A program made the translations under genes and the position numbers. The notes beneath the pieces were generated by a model that ran no database searches, was not told the DNA's origin, and was given only the letters and a program-made list of their open reading frames with translations. A stretch of 64,000 bases of DNA from Streptomyces sp. NBC_00442 (GTDB taxonomy: Bacteria > Actinomycetota > Actinomycetes > Streptomycetales > Streptomycetaceae): the NCBI RefSeq assembly GCF_036014195.1, contig NZ_CP107918.1:4836001-4900000 (forward strand), written 5' to 3'. How positions within the stretch are numbered: position 1 is the stretch's first letter; the number at the start of each line of letters is the position of its first letter. Positions 42,449 through 49,924 of this stretch are shown here, piece by piece.

Positions 42449-43428
42449 CGCTCGGCCCTCCGGGGCGAATCCGGGGTGAAGAAGACGGGGCTCCGGTCGC
42501 CGTCGACGATGCCGCGGCGGGCCGCGAGCCGCTGGTAGTGGCGCATTCCGTCGAGTGCGGCGGCGGACAGGTCGTAGCGCAACGTCCGGTAGTAGAGGGC
42601 GAGTTGGTCGGGTGTGAAGGAGGAGCCCTCGGCGGCGTCGGCGCTGACCGATGCCGGTTCGCGCAGTGCGTGGTCGCGGGCCGCCACCAGTTCCCGATGG
42701 ATGTACGCCACCATCGCCGGGTGCCGTTCGGCGAACTCGCGCCGCACCGCCCACACCGCGAACACCATGGGCAGCCCCGTCCACTCCCGCCACATCGCCG
42801 CGGTGTCGTGCACCTGGTGCACCTGGCGCACCCCGCCGTGTCCGACGCCCCGCCCGGGAGCGGCGGCGCCGGGCGCGGCACCGGGCGTGCGCACAGCGGG
42901 TTCGGCCGCGTCGAAGTGGGCGCGCAGCGCCGGGTCGCCGATGACGACGCCCGCGTCGCCCCGCGCGAGCATGGCCGGCACGCTCGGTTCGCAGGGGAAG
43001 TAGCGGGGCCGCAGCCCCATCCGGTCCTCCAGGAGGAAGCGGGCGAGCAGCGTGGTGGTCCGGCTGGTCGAGCCCAACGCGACGTCACGGCCGCCGAGTT
43101 CGGTCAGCGGCACCCCGCTGACGATGGCGCAGGACATGACCGGACCGTCCGCGCCGATCGCGAGGGCCGGGAGCAGGAGCAGCTCGTCGATGTGGCGCAG
43201 ATACTCGACGAGGGTGATCGGCCCCAGGTCGAGCCGGCCGTCGACGAGCCGGTCGCTGACCTGCTCCGGGGTCCGGGAGACCAGGTCGATCCGGTGGAGC
43301 AGCTCCGAGCGTTCGAGGCCCCACTGGATCGGACGGCAGTTGAGGAACGAGATGAACCCGACCCGCGGGCGCCGCACGGACCGCGCCGTCCGCGTGAGTG
43401 GTGCGTCGGTGAGCCTGACGGCGGGCAT
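42445..43428 (-). CDS. MqnA/MqnD-family protein (chorismate dehydratase-like)
   Basis: The protein has about 327 residues and the periplasmic-binding-protein-like fold of the MqnA/MqnD family: RVGFISFLNCRPIQWGLERS, DLVSRTPEQVSDRLVDGRLDLGPITLVEYLRH, DVALGSTSRTTTLLARFLLEDRMG and AGVVIGDPALRAH. In the futalosine route MqnA dehydrates chorismate to 3-enolpyruvylbenzoate. Streptomyces keeps its menaquinone mqn genes elsewhere, so a copy between a methyltransferase and a P450 suggests use in specialised metabolism. An insertion of about 25 Gly/Ala/Pro residues lies near 170-200. ATG 43428 with GGGAG upstream is used; GTG 43452 is possible. Confidence 0.8.
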   Translation of the reverse strand: MPAVRLTDAPLTRTARSVRRPRVGFISFLNCRPIQWGLERSELLHRIDLVSRTPEQVSDRLVDGRLDLGPITLVEYLRHIDELLLLPALAIGADGPVMSCAIVSGVPLTELGGRDVALGSTSRTTTLLARFLLEDRMGLRPRYFPCEPSVPAMLARGDAGVVIGDPALRAHFDAAEPAVRTPGAAPGAAAPGRGVGHGGVRQVHQVHDTAAMWREWTGLPMVFAVWAVRREFAERHPAMVAYIHRELVAARDHALREPASVSADAAEGSSFTPDQLALYYRTLRYDLSAAALDGMRHYQRLAARRGIVDGDRSPVFFTPDSPRRAER

Positions 43429-43485
43429 GAGCGGGGTGCTCCCTGTCTTCACTTCCGGGGACGTTCTCGGACCTGATGTGCGGGG

Positions 43486-44259
43486 CTACTTGCGGCCCCA
43501 GGACTGGACCAGGGCCGGTGCCAGGTCCCAGAACGCGCCGTCGTTCAGGAGGTCGTAGAACGCGGTCAGCTCCTCCTCGGTGAGGTAGCCGCCCGCCAGC
43601 AGCCGCTCCCGCGACATGTCGACGGTCAGCCGCCAGAAGTCCGCGAGGGCCGTGCCGCCGCGCAGGTTCTGGGTGAGGGTCCGCGCACCGACCTCCGCGA
43701 ATCCGTACGTCCGGAAGGAGCCGGGCTGGGAGCGCGACCACCAGCTGTCCGTGCCGAGCGTGCCGCAGATCAGATCGCTCCACCGCTGCATCGCCCGTGC
43801 GTAGGCGTCGTTGGGCGAGCTGTCGATGGGGAACCAGCAGAACGATTCGATCAGGACGAACCCGCCGGGCCGCAGCCACTGGGTCATGCGCCGCAGCACC
43901 TCGTCGCGCTGCGGCAGGTGGCTGAGGACGAGACGGGCGTGGATGACGTCGAAGGACTCCGCGGGGAACGGGTCCGACGTCACGTCGTGCACCATGGGGA
44001 CGAGGTTGGGCTCCGCGGCCCCTTCGAGCATCGAGACGTCGAGATCGGTGGCCACCACCTGACCGTTCGGCGCCTGCCGGCTCAGCCATCTGGCCACCGA
44101 GCCCGAACCGGCTCCGACCTCCAGACAGCGGGCATCGGGCGCGATCCCCAGGCCGGTCATCATCTCGGCGCACAGCGGGTCGAAGACCTCGCCGAGCAGG
44201 GTCAGCCGTGTTTCCTCGTCGCGGTCGAGTGCGAAGAGGGTCTCGCCGTACTTTTCCAT
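43486..44259 (-). CDS. SAM-dependent methyltransferase (cluster)
   Basis: The 257-residue class I methyltransferase has motif I ARCLEVGAGSGSVARWLS, motif II VVATDLDVSMLEG, the segment SFDVIHARLVLSHLPQRDEVLRRMTQWLRPGGFVLIE, and a C-terminal substrate domain rich in aromatic residues (FCWFPIDSSPNDAYARAMQRW). This pattern is common in O- or C-methyltransferases of antibiotic clusters. AGGGAG lies 9 bases before the ATG. It heads the minus-strand unit with the MqnA-like and P450 genes, 375 bases downstream of the afsA-like gene. Confidence 0.84.
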   Translation of the reverse strand: MEKYGETLFALDRDEETRLTLLGEVFDPLCAEMMTGLGIAPDARCLEVGAGSGSVARWLSRQAPNGQVVATDLDVSMLEGAAEPNLVPMVHDVTSDPFPAESFDVIHARLVLSHLPQRDEVLRRMTQWLRPGGFVLIESFCWFPIDSSPNDAYARAMQRWSDLICGTLGTDSWWSRSQPGSFRTYGFAEVGARTLTQNLRGGTALADFWRLTVDMSRERLLAGGYLTEEELTAFYDLLNDGAFWDLAPALVQSWGRK

Positions 44260-44634
44260 CGGTGCGTACTCCCTGTGCGCGGAATGAGGACCGGGCATGC
44301 GCCGCCGGGCGGCACGCCGCGGTCGGGGGTCGCCGGTCGAAGCCTCCTGGCGAAGGCCGTCGGTGCTGGTGAAGGCCGTCGGTCGAAGCCGGCAGGAGAA
44401 GATGGAGGAGCGGCGGGCCGACGCGCGAACGCCTGCCCGGGGTTGGCCGGACCGCTCGACTCGCATCCCTGACCGTCACGTAGGCAATCACGACCGGGTC
44501 GGCATTTCCATGCGGGAGGCGCCCACTGACAGCAACCTGCCAGCCACGCACGGGCGTTGGGGAGCCCGGCTCCCGGGCGCGGAGGCGGCCCGGGAGCGGG
44601 GTCGGGGTCGGTGTCGGTGTCGGGCCGGGTCGGT
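44260..44634. other. 375-bp leader between afsA-like gene and methyltransferase unit
   Basis: No supported gene is visible. The stretch contains a short direct repeat (GAAGGCCGTCGGT at about 44352-44364 and 44371-44383) and purine-rich DNA (GGCAGGAGAAGATGGAGGAG). It probably holds the promoter of the methyltransferase/MqnA/P450 unit. Confidence 0.5.
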
Positions 44635-45576
44635 TCAGCCGGTGGCGGCGGGCGCGAGGGTGACGACGGAGCTGAAGACCCGGCGCTCGCGCTGATGGGC
44701 GTCGACCCGCACCCGGGGGCGGCCGTGGAGCTCGGGGCCCAGGCGTGTGGTGGTGAGCAGGCAGGGGGCGTCGAACTCGACGTACCGGTCGAAGGCCGTG
44801 TCGAAGCCGAGCGGGACGGCCGGCCGCGGCAGGCTCGCCCGCGCCGCCTGGCCGGCCGCTTCGAGGAGCACCATGCCGGGAATGTGGTCGTGCGGGTGGT
44901 CGTAGAGCACCGAGTGGCCGGTGTCGACGCGTATCTGCCAGCGGTCGGGGCTGTCGGTGGGGGAGAGGACCACGTCGCGCGCGTGGTCGCGTCCCACTCG
45001 CTCGGGGGCGACGGCGGGGCCGGGCGGCGGGGCCTGGCCGAAGGCGGCGCGGGCGTCGGCGTACGAGCCGCGCAGCCGGTTGTAGATGGCGCCCGGGTGC
45101 GTGCTGTAGTGGACCTCGGCGGACCCCGCGTACCGGCCGTCGATGCTGCCCTCGATGTGGGCGACCAGCTGCACCGAGCCGAGCCTGCGGCGCTTGACGG
45201 CCGAGTGGACGACCCGCATCCGTACGGTCGTCGGCCGCGTGGTGGTGCGCAGGGCGTCCACGGTGACGTCCGAGCACAGGTACTCCCAGCCCAGCCGGTG
45301 GTCCGTCGGTATGTCCAGCGACATGTGGCAGGAGACGGCCAGCGACTGGCGCACGCTCTCGGTGAAGAGCAGCGAGCTGTGGGCCTGCGGATCCGGCGTG
45401 TAGAAGGCGTGGGCCCCCGGCCATTCCAGGGTGACGGTCTGCTCGGTCTCGCACAGGTGCTGGTAGTCGACGACCAGGGCCTCCGACAGGTCCTTCTTGC
45501 CGACAAGTTCCTTGAGACGGAGAAGGGTTCGGCTCTGCGACGATATGGGCGCTGCTACGACGGTGGTACGGGACAT
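44635..45576 (-). CDS. AfsA/ScbA-family autoregulator synthase
   Basis: The 313-residue protein has two AfsA hotdog domains. The first (about 30-165) has SEALVVDYQHLCETEQTVTLEWPGAHAFYT and LLFTESVRQSLAVSCHMSLDIPTDHRLGWEYL. The second (about 195-310) has DRWQIRVDTGHSVLYDHPHDHIPGMVLLEAAGQAARA. Family members condense a beta-ketoacyl thioester with dihydroxyacetone phosphate to start gamma-butyrolactone, butenolide or furan (MmfL-type) signals. A strong GGGGGAG site precedes the ATG. It is divergent from a ScbR-like receptor across a 118-bp promoter with an operator-like element, the classic scbA/scbR arrangement. Confidence 0.9.
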   Translation of the reverse strand: MSRTTVVAAPISSQSRTLLRLKELVGKKDLSEALVVDYQHLCETEQTVTLEWPGAHAFYTPDPQAHSSLLFTESVRQSLAVSCHMSLDIPTDHRLGWEYLCSDVTVDALRTTTRPTTVRMRVVHSAVKRRRLGSVQLVAHIEGSIDGRYAGSAEVHYSTHPGAIYNRLRGSYADARAAFGQAPPPGPAVAPERVGRDHARDVVLSPTDSPDRWQIRVDTGHSVLYDHPHDHIPGMVLLEAAGQAARASLPRPAVPLGFDTAFDRYVEFDAPCLLTTTRLGPELHGRPRVRVDAHQRERRVFSSVVTLAPAATG

Positions 45577-45640
45577 GGCGCTGACTCCCCCTGAGACTGC
45601 TTCCGTCCGGCCGTGCGGCTGGACGCCTGCATGATCGAAT

Positions 45641-45668
45641 AAATAAAATAGTGTTCGTTGTTTTCTTT
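45641..45668. promoter_or_regulatory. Autoregulatory-element-like operator between afsA-like and tetR
   Basis: AAATAAAATA (45641-45650) and TGTTTTCTTT (45659-45668) form a pseudo-palindrome (8 of 10 positions match when one arm is reversed) with an 8-base centre. It is the AT-rich heart of the divergent promoter, 64 bases from the afsA-like ATG and 27 from the receptor ATG. ScbR-type receptors bind such sites. Confidence 0.6.
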
Positions 45669-45694
45669 GTCGAGTGGCGAGCGAGGGACCCCCG

Positions 45695-46327
45695 ATGGCG
45701 AGAGTCGTGAAGCAGGAGCGTGCGGTACGGACGAGGGAGGCGCTTCTTCACGCCGGGGCGGAGGTCTTCGGCGAGTTCGGCTTCGTCGGCGCGAGCGTCT
45801 CGAAGATCGCCGATCGGGCCGGTCTCACGCTCGGCGCGATGTACTTCCACTTCAAGTCCAAGGAGGAGCTGGCCCGCGAGATCGTCCGCGCCCAGCCGGG
45901 CCGGGTCAGCCCGCCGCACGACTCGCACGGTTTGCAGCATGCCGTCGACACCACGCTGACCTGGGCCTACGGGCTCAGCGACGACCCCATCCTGTTCGCG
46001 GGCACCCGGCTGGTGATGGACCAGGAGAACTTCATCTCGCCTGAGGAGAACTCGCACCGGCAGTGGAGCGACGTCCTCGCGTCGGACTTCCGTGACGCGC
46101 AGGCCAAGCGGGAACTGCGCAAGTCGGTCGACCCCGAGGCGCTGTCCCGGCTGATCGTCAACTCCTGTACCGGCGCGCAGATGCACTCCTCCATCGAGTC
46201 GGGTCAGGCCGACCTGCCCCACCGCATCGAGGAGATGTGGCGCATCGTGCTGCCGGCCGTCGCCCCGCCGAGCGCGGTCGCGCGCCTGGAGTTCGGCGAG
46301 GCGCGCGGGCGCGGCACGCGCGGCTGA
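45695..46327 (+). CDS. ScbR-type TetR autoregulator receptor
   Basis: The 210-residue TetR protein has the N-terminal HTH VRTREALLHAGAEVFGEFGFVGASVSKIADRAGLTLGAMYFHFKSKEELAREIV, whose GAMYFHFKSKEELA stretch is diagnostic of gamma-butyrolactone receptors (ArpA/ScbR group). The ligand domain follows (TTLTWAYGLSDDPILFAGTRLVMDQENF). It should repress its own and the divergent afsA-like promoter until the signal accumulates. ATG 45695 is behind GAGGGA. Confidence 0.9.
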   Translation: MARVVKQERAVRTREALLHAGAEVFGEFGFVGASVSKIADRAGLTLGAMYFHFKSKEELAREIVRAQPGRVSPPHDSHGLQHAVDTTLTWAYGLSDDPILFAGTRLVMDQENFISPEENSHRQWSDVLASDFRDAQAKRELRKSVDPEALSRLIVNSCTGAQMHSSIESGQADLPHRIEEMWRIVLPAVAPPSAVARLEFGEARGRGTRG

Positions 46328-46444
46328 CCCCGGGGGGCGGGGGCAGGGGCCCGGCCCCGACGCGCTCGGTGGTAGGACGGTGTGCTGTCCTGACGATGAT
46401 CAATTGTGCGAGCAGTCCACAACGGACGGACGGATGGTGGGGGG

Positions 46445-47236
46445 ATGACCGTGGTGTCGTCGTCAAGCAAGGGAGCCGGCGGTCTCGATGGCAGGACGGT
46501 GATGATCACCGGCGCCTCCAGCGGGATCGGGGCGGCGGCCGCGGCGCTGTTCGCGGCCGGGGGCGCCAACGTCGTCCTCATGGCCCGGCGGGAGGACCGG
46601 CTGAGGGAACTGGCCGCGCGGATCGGCGCGGAGGGCGGGGCCGTGGCGCTCGCTCCCGGCGATGTGACCCGGTCGGACGATGTCGAGCGCGCGGTCGCCA
46701 CGGCCGTGGACACGTTCGGCTCGCTCGACGCGGCGTTCAACAACGCGGGCTGGGGGGTGATGGGTACGCCCCTGCACCTCATCGAGGACGACGTCTACGA
46801 CCGGATCATGGACGTGAACGTCCGGGGTGTGTGGAACGGTCTGCGCCACCAGATCCGGGCGATGCGGGCCCAGGGGGGCGGCGGCGCGATCGTCAACACC
46901 TGTAGTACGGCAGGGCAGTTCGCCACCGGCGCCGCCGCGCCGTATGTGGCGGCCAAGCACGCGGTGCTCGGCCTGACCCGGGCCGCGGCGGCCGAGAACG
47001 GCGCGCACGGCATCCGCGTCAACGCGCTGATGGTCGGCACGACGCGTACCGAACTCATCGAGCGGGCGATGGAGAGCCTGCCCGGCCTCGAAGAGGCGGC
47101 CGTCGCCCGCGCCGTGCAGAAGCGGCTCGCCGACCCGGCGGAGATCGCCCGGGTCGCCGTCTGGCTCTGCGGCCCGGAGGCGTCCTTCATGACCGGAGCG
47201 GCCGTGCCGGTGGACGGCGGCTGCAGCGCCGTGTGA
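46445..47236 (+). CDS. Short-chain dehydrogenase/reductase
   Basis: The 263-residue classical SDR has the cofactor motif TGASSGIG, NNAG in AAFNNAGWGVMG, catalytic Ser in NTCSTAGQF, the PYVAAKHAV YxxxK pair and a C-terminal GGCSAV typical of 3-oxoacyl reductase-like enzymes. The basic ARRED after the second beta strand favours NADP(H). GGTGGGGGG precedes the ATG at 46445. Lying between the two ScbR-like genes, it may reduce an intermediate of the signal (as the reductase in gamma-butyrolactone synthesis does) or of the main product. Confidence 0.86.
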   Translation: MTVVSSSSKGAGGLDGRTVMITGASSGIGAAAAALFAAGGANVVLMARREDRLRELAARIGAEGGAVALAPGDVTRSDDVERAVATAVDTFGSLDAAFNNAGWGVMGTPLHLIEDDVYDRIMDVNVRGVWNGLRHQIRAMRAQGGGGAIVNTCSTAGQFATGAAAPYVAAKHAVLGLTRAAAAENGAHGIRVNALMVGTTRTELIERAMESLPGLEEAAVARAVQKRLADPAEIARVAVWLCGPEASFMTGAAVPVDGGCSAV

Positions 47237-47286
47237 GCCGGCTCGGGGGCGGGTCGGTGCCGGTGGGGCTGCCGCCCTGGCATGGG

Positions 47287-47363
47287 GTGATGCCGGTGGG
47301 TAAGCCGGGTGCCCGGGGGTGATGCCGGTGGGTAAGCCGGGTGCCCGGGGGTGATGCCGGTGG
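47287..47363. repeat. 32-bp tandem repeat, 2.4 copies
   Basis: A 32-bp unit beginning GTGATGCCGGTGGGTAAGCC is repeated exactly at 47287-47318 and 47319-47350, with a third partial copy at 47351-47363. It fills much of the gap between the convergent SDR and TetR genes. Related GGTGCCGGTGGG words surround it. Confidence 0.85.
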
Positions 47364-47441
47364 CGGGTCTGCCGCCCTGGGGCGGTCGGTGCCGGTGGGC
47401 CGGTCGGCCCCGCGTGCGTCCGTGCCGGTGGGGCCCAGCGT

Positions 47442-48053
47442 TCAACTCCCGGAGGGCCGGGCCCCCGCGCACGGCTCCACGGCGGGAAGGATCGCCTCCC
47501 ACATGCGGGTGACCAGATCGGACACCCCGCCCGAGCGCGCCTTGCGCAGACCCGCGGCGGGCTGGGAGCGCAGGTCCGCCTCCGCGCCGTGCACCAAGTA
47601 CATGGCGAGGGCCAGGACCAGCGAGGGCTCGGCGCCCGCGCGGGTCATGGTGTCCGTGCCCTGGGCCAGTTCCTCCTCCATCGACGTGGCCCAGGCCGAC
47701 GTCCAGCTCGCGCCGTCGCCCGCGTGGTCGTGGTCGAGGCGCGCCGCCGCGCGCACTTCGACGTCGTTCTCCAGACATCGCACCACCGCGACGGCGATGG
47801 CGATCGCGGTGCGCAGCGGGCTGGCCTGCCGGTCGACCCGCTGGACCGCGCGCCGCGTGGCCGCCACGCCCTGCGCGTGCACCGCCTCGGCGAGCTCCGC
47901 CTTCGAGGAGAAGTGGAAGGTCACGGCGCCGACGGTGGTGCCGGCCGTCCTGCTGATGCCGGAGAGGGACGCCGCGGTGTAGCCGCTGTGGTCGAACTCC
48001 TGGGCCGCGGCACGGATAAGGGCCTGCCGGGTGCGGGCAGCTCGTTCCTGCAT
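47442..48053 (-). CDS. Second ScbR-like TetR regulator (MmyR/pseudo-receptor type)
   Basis: The 203-residue TetR protein has the HTH ARTRQALIRAAAQEFDHSGYTAASLSGISRTAGTTVGAVTFHFSSKAELAEAV; GAVTFHFSSKAEL again marks the autoregulator-receptor group. The ligand domain is more divergent (RTAIAIAVAVVRCLENDVEVRAAARLDHDHAG). Clusters of this type often encode a true receptor and a pseudo-receptor, such as ScbR/ScbR2 or MmfR/MmyR; this one is the likely second partner. AGGAAAGG precedes the ATG at 48053. Operator-like palindromes lie 94-118 bases upstream and again before the next gene. Confidence 0.88.
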   Translation of the reverse strand: MQERAARTRQALIRAAAQEFDHSGYTAASLSGISRTAGTTVGAVTFHFSSKAELAEAVHAQGVAATRRAVQRVDRQASPLRTAIAIAVAVVRCLENDVEVRAAARLDHDHAGDGASWTSAWATSMEEELAQGTDTMTRAGAEPSLVLALAMYLVHGAEADLRSQPAAGLRKARSGGVSDLVTRMWEAILPAVEPCAGARPSGS

Positions 48054-48146
48054 CGCGTTGACCTTTCCTCGACACGCGCACCTGTGTGCGGCGGTTCCAT
48101 GGGCCCGGCCGGTCCCACACGATGGACACGGCCTCCACCTTGCAAG

Positions 48147-48171
48147 AAGAAGGTAAAGAGATACCCATCTT
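48147..48171. promoter_or_regulatory. ARE-like pseudo-palindrome upstream of second TetR
   Basis: AAGAAGGTA (48147-48155) and TACCCATCTT (48162-48171) are imperfect inverted copies. Symmetry extends outward to TTGCA/TGCAA, covering about 48140-48178. Size and AT content fit a butyrolactone-receptor operator controlling the minus-strand tetR. Confidence 0.55.
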
Positions 48172-48283
48172 GATGCAAAGGTCGAAGGGTTCGGCGCGAT
48201 CGTTCCGGGAGGTGGAACGGCCGGGACCGGTGTGCCGGGTGCGCTCGGCCCAGGATAGGCCGGGGCTGGGTTTCCTATAAAAA

Positions 48284-48306
48284 AAAGATAGCTACCACTA
48301 TGCTTT
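48284..48306. promoter_or_regulatory. ARE-like pseudo-palindrome upstream of LuxR-type gene
   Basis: AAAGATAG (48284-48291) and CTATGCTTT (48298-48306) are inverted copies differing by one inserted base, embedded in a run of A residues (CTATAAAAAAAAGATAG), which is striking in this GC-rich genome. It lies 46 bases before the LuxR-type ATG and could place that regulator under autoregulator control. Confidence 0.55.
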
Positions 48307-48352
48307 GTGTCCTGAAGTGATCGGGACGTCGGAGCTGGGGGAGTTGCGAGTC

Positions 48353-49045
48353 ATGATGGTGTCAATTCAGGCGGCGAGGGGGGCGCACCAGCGTCCGCTG
48401 CCGACCGCGCGCGACGTGCTCGCTTCGCTCGCCCTGCTGGGCCGGTTGGCCACCCGGGAGCTGTGCCTCGTCCTGCCGAGACAGTCGTGCGACCGGCAGA
48501 TCGGGCAGTACGTGACGTCGCTCGTGGAGAAGCTCGCAGGTCAGGGGGTGCGGCTGCGGGTGATCGCGGCGTCCGGATCCGGTGGCGACCCGGCCCCCGG
48601 TGGCGACCCGGCCCCCGAGGAGAGCGTGCGCCGGGTGGTGTTGGCCGGGGCCCGGGTGCGCACCGTGCCCCGTGTGCCGCTGTGGATGTGCGTCGTGGAC
48701 GGTCAGAACGCGCTGGTGCCCGCGGACCCCGCGGGCGGCGCCGGCGCCGTCCTGCTGAGAGGTGCGGCGCCCGTCGCCGGCTACGTGGCGCTCTTCGAGC
48801 AACTCTGGTCGCAGAGCGCGTCATTGGCCGGTTCCCTTCCACCGTCCCCGGCGCAGGCCCTCGACGAACGCGAGCAGGAAGCGCTGCTCCTGCTCGCCGA
48901 GGGCCTGACCGACGACGGGATCTCGCGCCGCACGGGGCTCTCGATACGCACCAACCGGCGGACCATCGCCAAGCTCATGGACCGGCTCGGTGCGCGCAGC
49001 CGGTTCCAGGCCGGGGTGGAAGCGGCCCGGCGGCAGTGGATCTGA
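48353..49045 (+). CDS. LuxR-type HTH transcriptional regulator
   Basis: The 230-residue protein ends in a LuxR/GerE HTH (LDEREQEALLLLAEGLTDDGISRRTGLSIRTNRRTIAKLMDRLGARSRFQAGVEAARR). The N-terminal 150 residues (ASLALLGRLATRELCLVLPRQSCDRQIGQYVTSLVEKLAGQGVRLRVIAAS...VPRVPLWMCVVDGQNALVPAD) resemble the sensory part of Streptomyces TrmB-like/LuxR regulators. There is no phospho-acceptor receiver. GGGGGAG precedes ATGATG. It is probably a pathway activator under the ScbR-like pair, given the palindrome in its promoter and its place at the head of the biosynthetic genes. Confidence 0.83.
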   Translation: MMVSIQAARGAHQRPLPTARDVLASLALLGRLATRELCLVLPRQSCDRQIGQYVTSLVEKLAGQGVRLRVIAASGSGGDPAPGGDPAPEESVRRVVLAGARVRTVPRVPLWMCVVDGQNALVPADPAGGAGAVLLRGAAPVAGYVALFEQLWSQSASLAGSLPPSPAQALDEREQEALLLLAEGLTDDGISRRTGLSIRTNRRTIAKLMDRLGARSRFQAGVEAARRQWI

Positions 49046-49333
49046 GCGCCGGGGCGGCCGAATCGCCCTGTGGGCACGGCAGTTGGGGCGGTCGGCGTGC
49101 GGCTGGGTCGTCGGCAACGGGGTCGGCGGCGCCGGGGTTGGCAGCAGTGGGCCATGTGCTTGTTCGCCCCCCACGCCCCCTGTTTCACTGAAGTCGTTCG
49201 CCGGAGACCGGCTCGAAGGAGCGCGGCGGCGACGGCGGGGGGATTCCGCGGGCAGCGTTGCCCGCCGGAGCGACGTCTCGGTACACACGCTACCCAGAGC
49301 GCGGCCGGCCCTCCTTCTCTCATCCTTTGCGAT

Positions 49334-49355
49334 GCCCGGGTCGACGTACCCGGGC
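49334..49355. promoter_or_regulatory. Perfect inverted repeat just before the biosynthetic unit
   Basis: GCCCGGGT (49334-49341) and ACCCGGGC (49348-49355) form a perfect 8-bp inverted repeat with centre CGACGT, ending 14 bases before the thioesterase ATG. It is either the operator of the first biosynthetic promoter or a leader hairpin that hides the GGAG ribosome site. The rest of the 324-bp gap from 49046 shows no gene. Confidence 0.5.
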
Positions 49356-49369
49356 CAACGGAGACCTTG

Positions 49370-49924
49370 ATGAAGCAGATGGCTCTCGGGCCGGTCGCTG
49401 TCCGCTCCGGCTACGAAACCGAACAGCTCGTCGAGCGCATGGGAGTGAAACTGCTCCTGTGCCAGCCGGGACTCGTGGTCGGCACCCTGCCCGTCACGGG
49501 CAACCGCCAGCCGTTCGGCGTGCTGCACGGCGGCGCCAACGCGGTCCTCGCCGAAACCCTCGGCTCGGTGGCCGCCTACCTCCACGCCGGACCCGGCGGC
49601 AACGCCGTGGGGCTCGACCTGTCGTGCACGCACCACCGGTGGGTGTCCTCGGGGACGGTCACCGGGGAGTGCCGCCCGCTCTTCGAGCGCCGCACCATCG
49701 CCTCGTACGAGATCGCCATCCTGGACGAGGCCGGGCTGCGCACCTGCACCGCCCGGCTCACCTGTGTCATCCGGCGCGGCGCCGTGAGCGGCCGGCCGAC
49801 GCCGCCTTCCGCGACTCCGCCCACCGCCCCACCGTCCGGCCGGTCGGCCGTCCCGCGCGATGCCCCAACTCCCCTCCACAGTCCGGGAGTTCCACGCCCC
49901 CACTCCTCACAGTCGGAGAACTGA
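49370..49924 (+). CDS. Hotdog thioesterase (PaaI-like)
   Basis: The 184-residue protein has a PaaI-type hotdog domain (about 15-135): LVVGTLPVTGNRQPFGVLHGGANAVLAETLGSVAAYLH, with the HGG motif and catalytic acidic residue on the long helix (AETLGS), then SCTHHRWVSSGTVTGECRPLFERRTIASYEIAILDEAG. A Pro/Ser-rich tail of about 45 residues follows. It should hydrolyse acyl-CoA or acyl-ACP thioesters, either releasing the pathway product or editing mis-primed carrier protein. GGAG precedes the ATG; its TGA overlaps the next ATG by one base (TGATG), coupling it to the AvrD-family gene. Confidence 0.85.
   Translation: MKQMALGPVAVRSGYETEQLVERMGVKLLLCQPGLVVGTLPVTGNRQPFGVLHGGANAVLAETLGSVAAYLHAGPGGNAVGLDLSCTHHRWVSSGTVTGECRPLFERRTIASYEIAILDEAGLRTCTARLTCVIRRGAVSGRPTPPSATPPTAPPSGRSAVPRDAPTPLHSPGVPRPHSSQSEN

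Noticed and set aside
43085..46222. 1045-codon minus-strand frame across several cluster genes
   Set aside because: It crosses the MqnA-like, methyltransferase, AfsA-like and TetR genes in the wrong frame; each of those has intact family motifs.
47287..47363. CRISPR-like 32-bp repeats
   Set aside because: The units are directly contiguous without spacers and number only 2.4.
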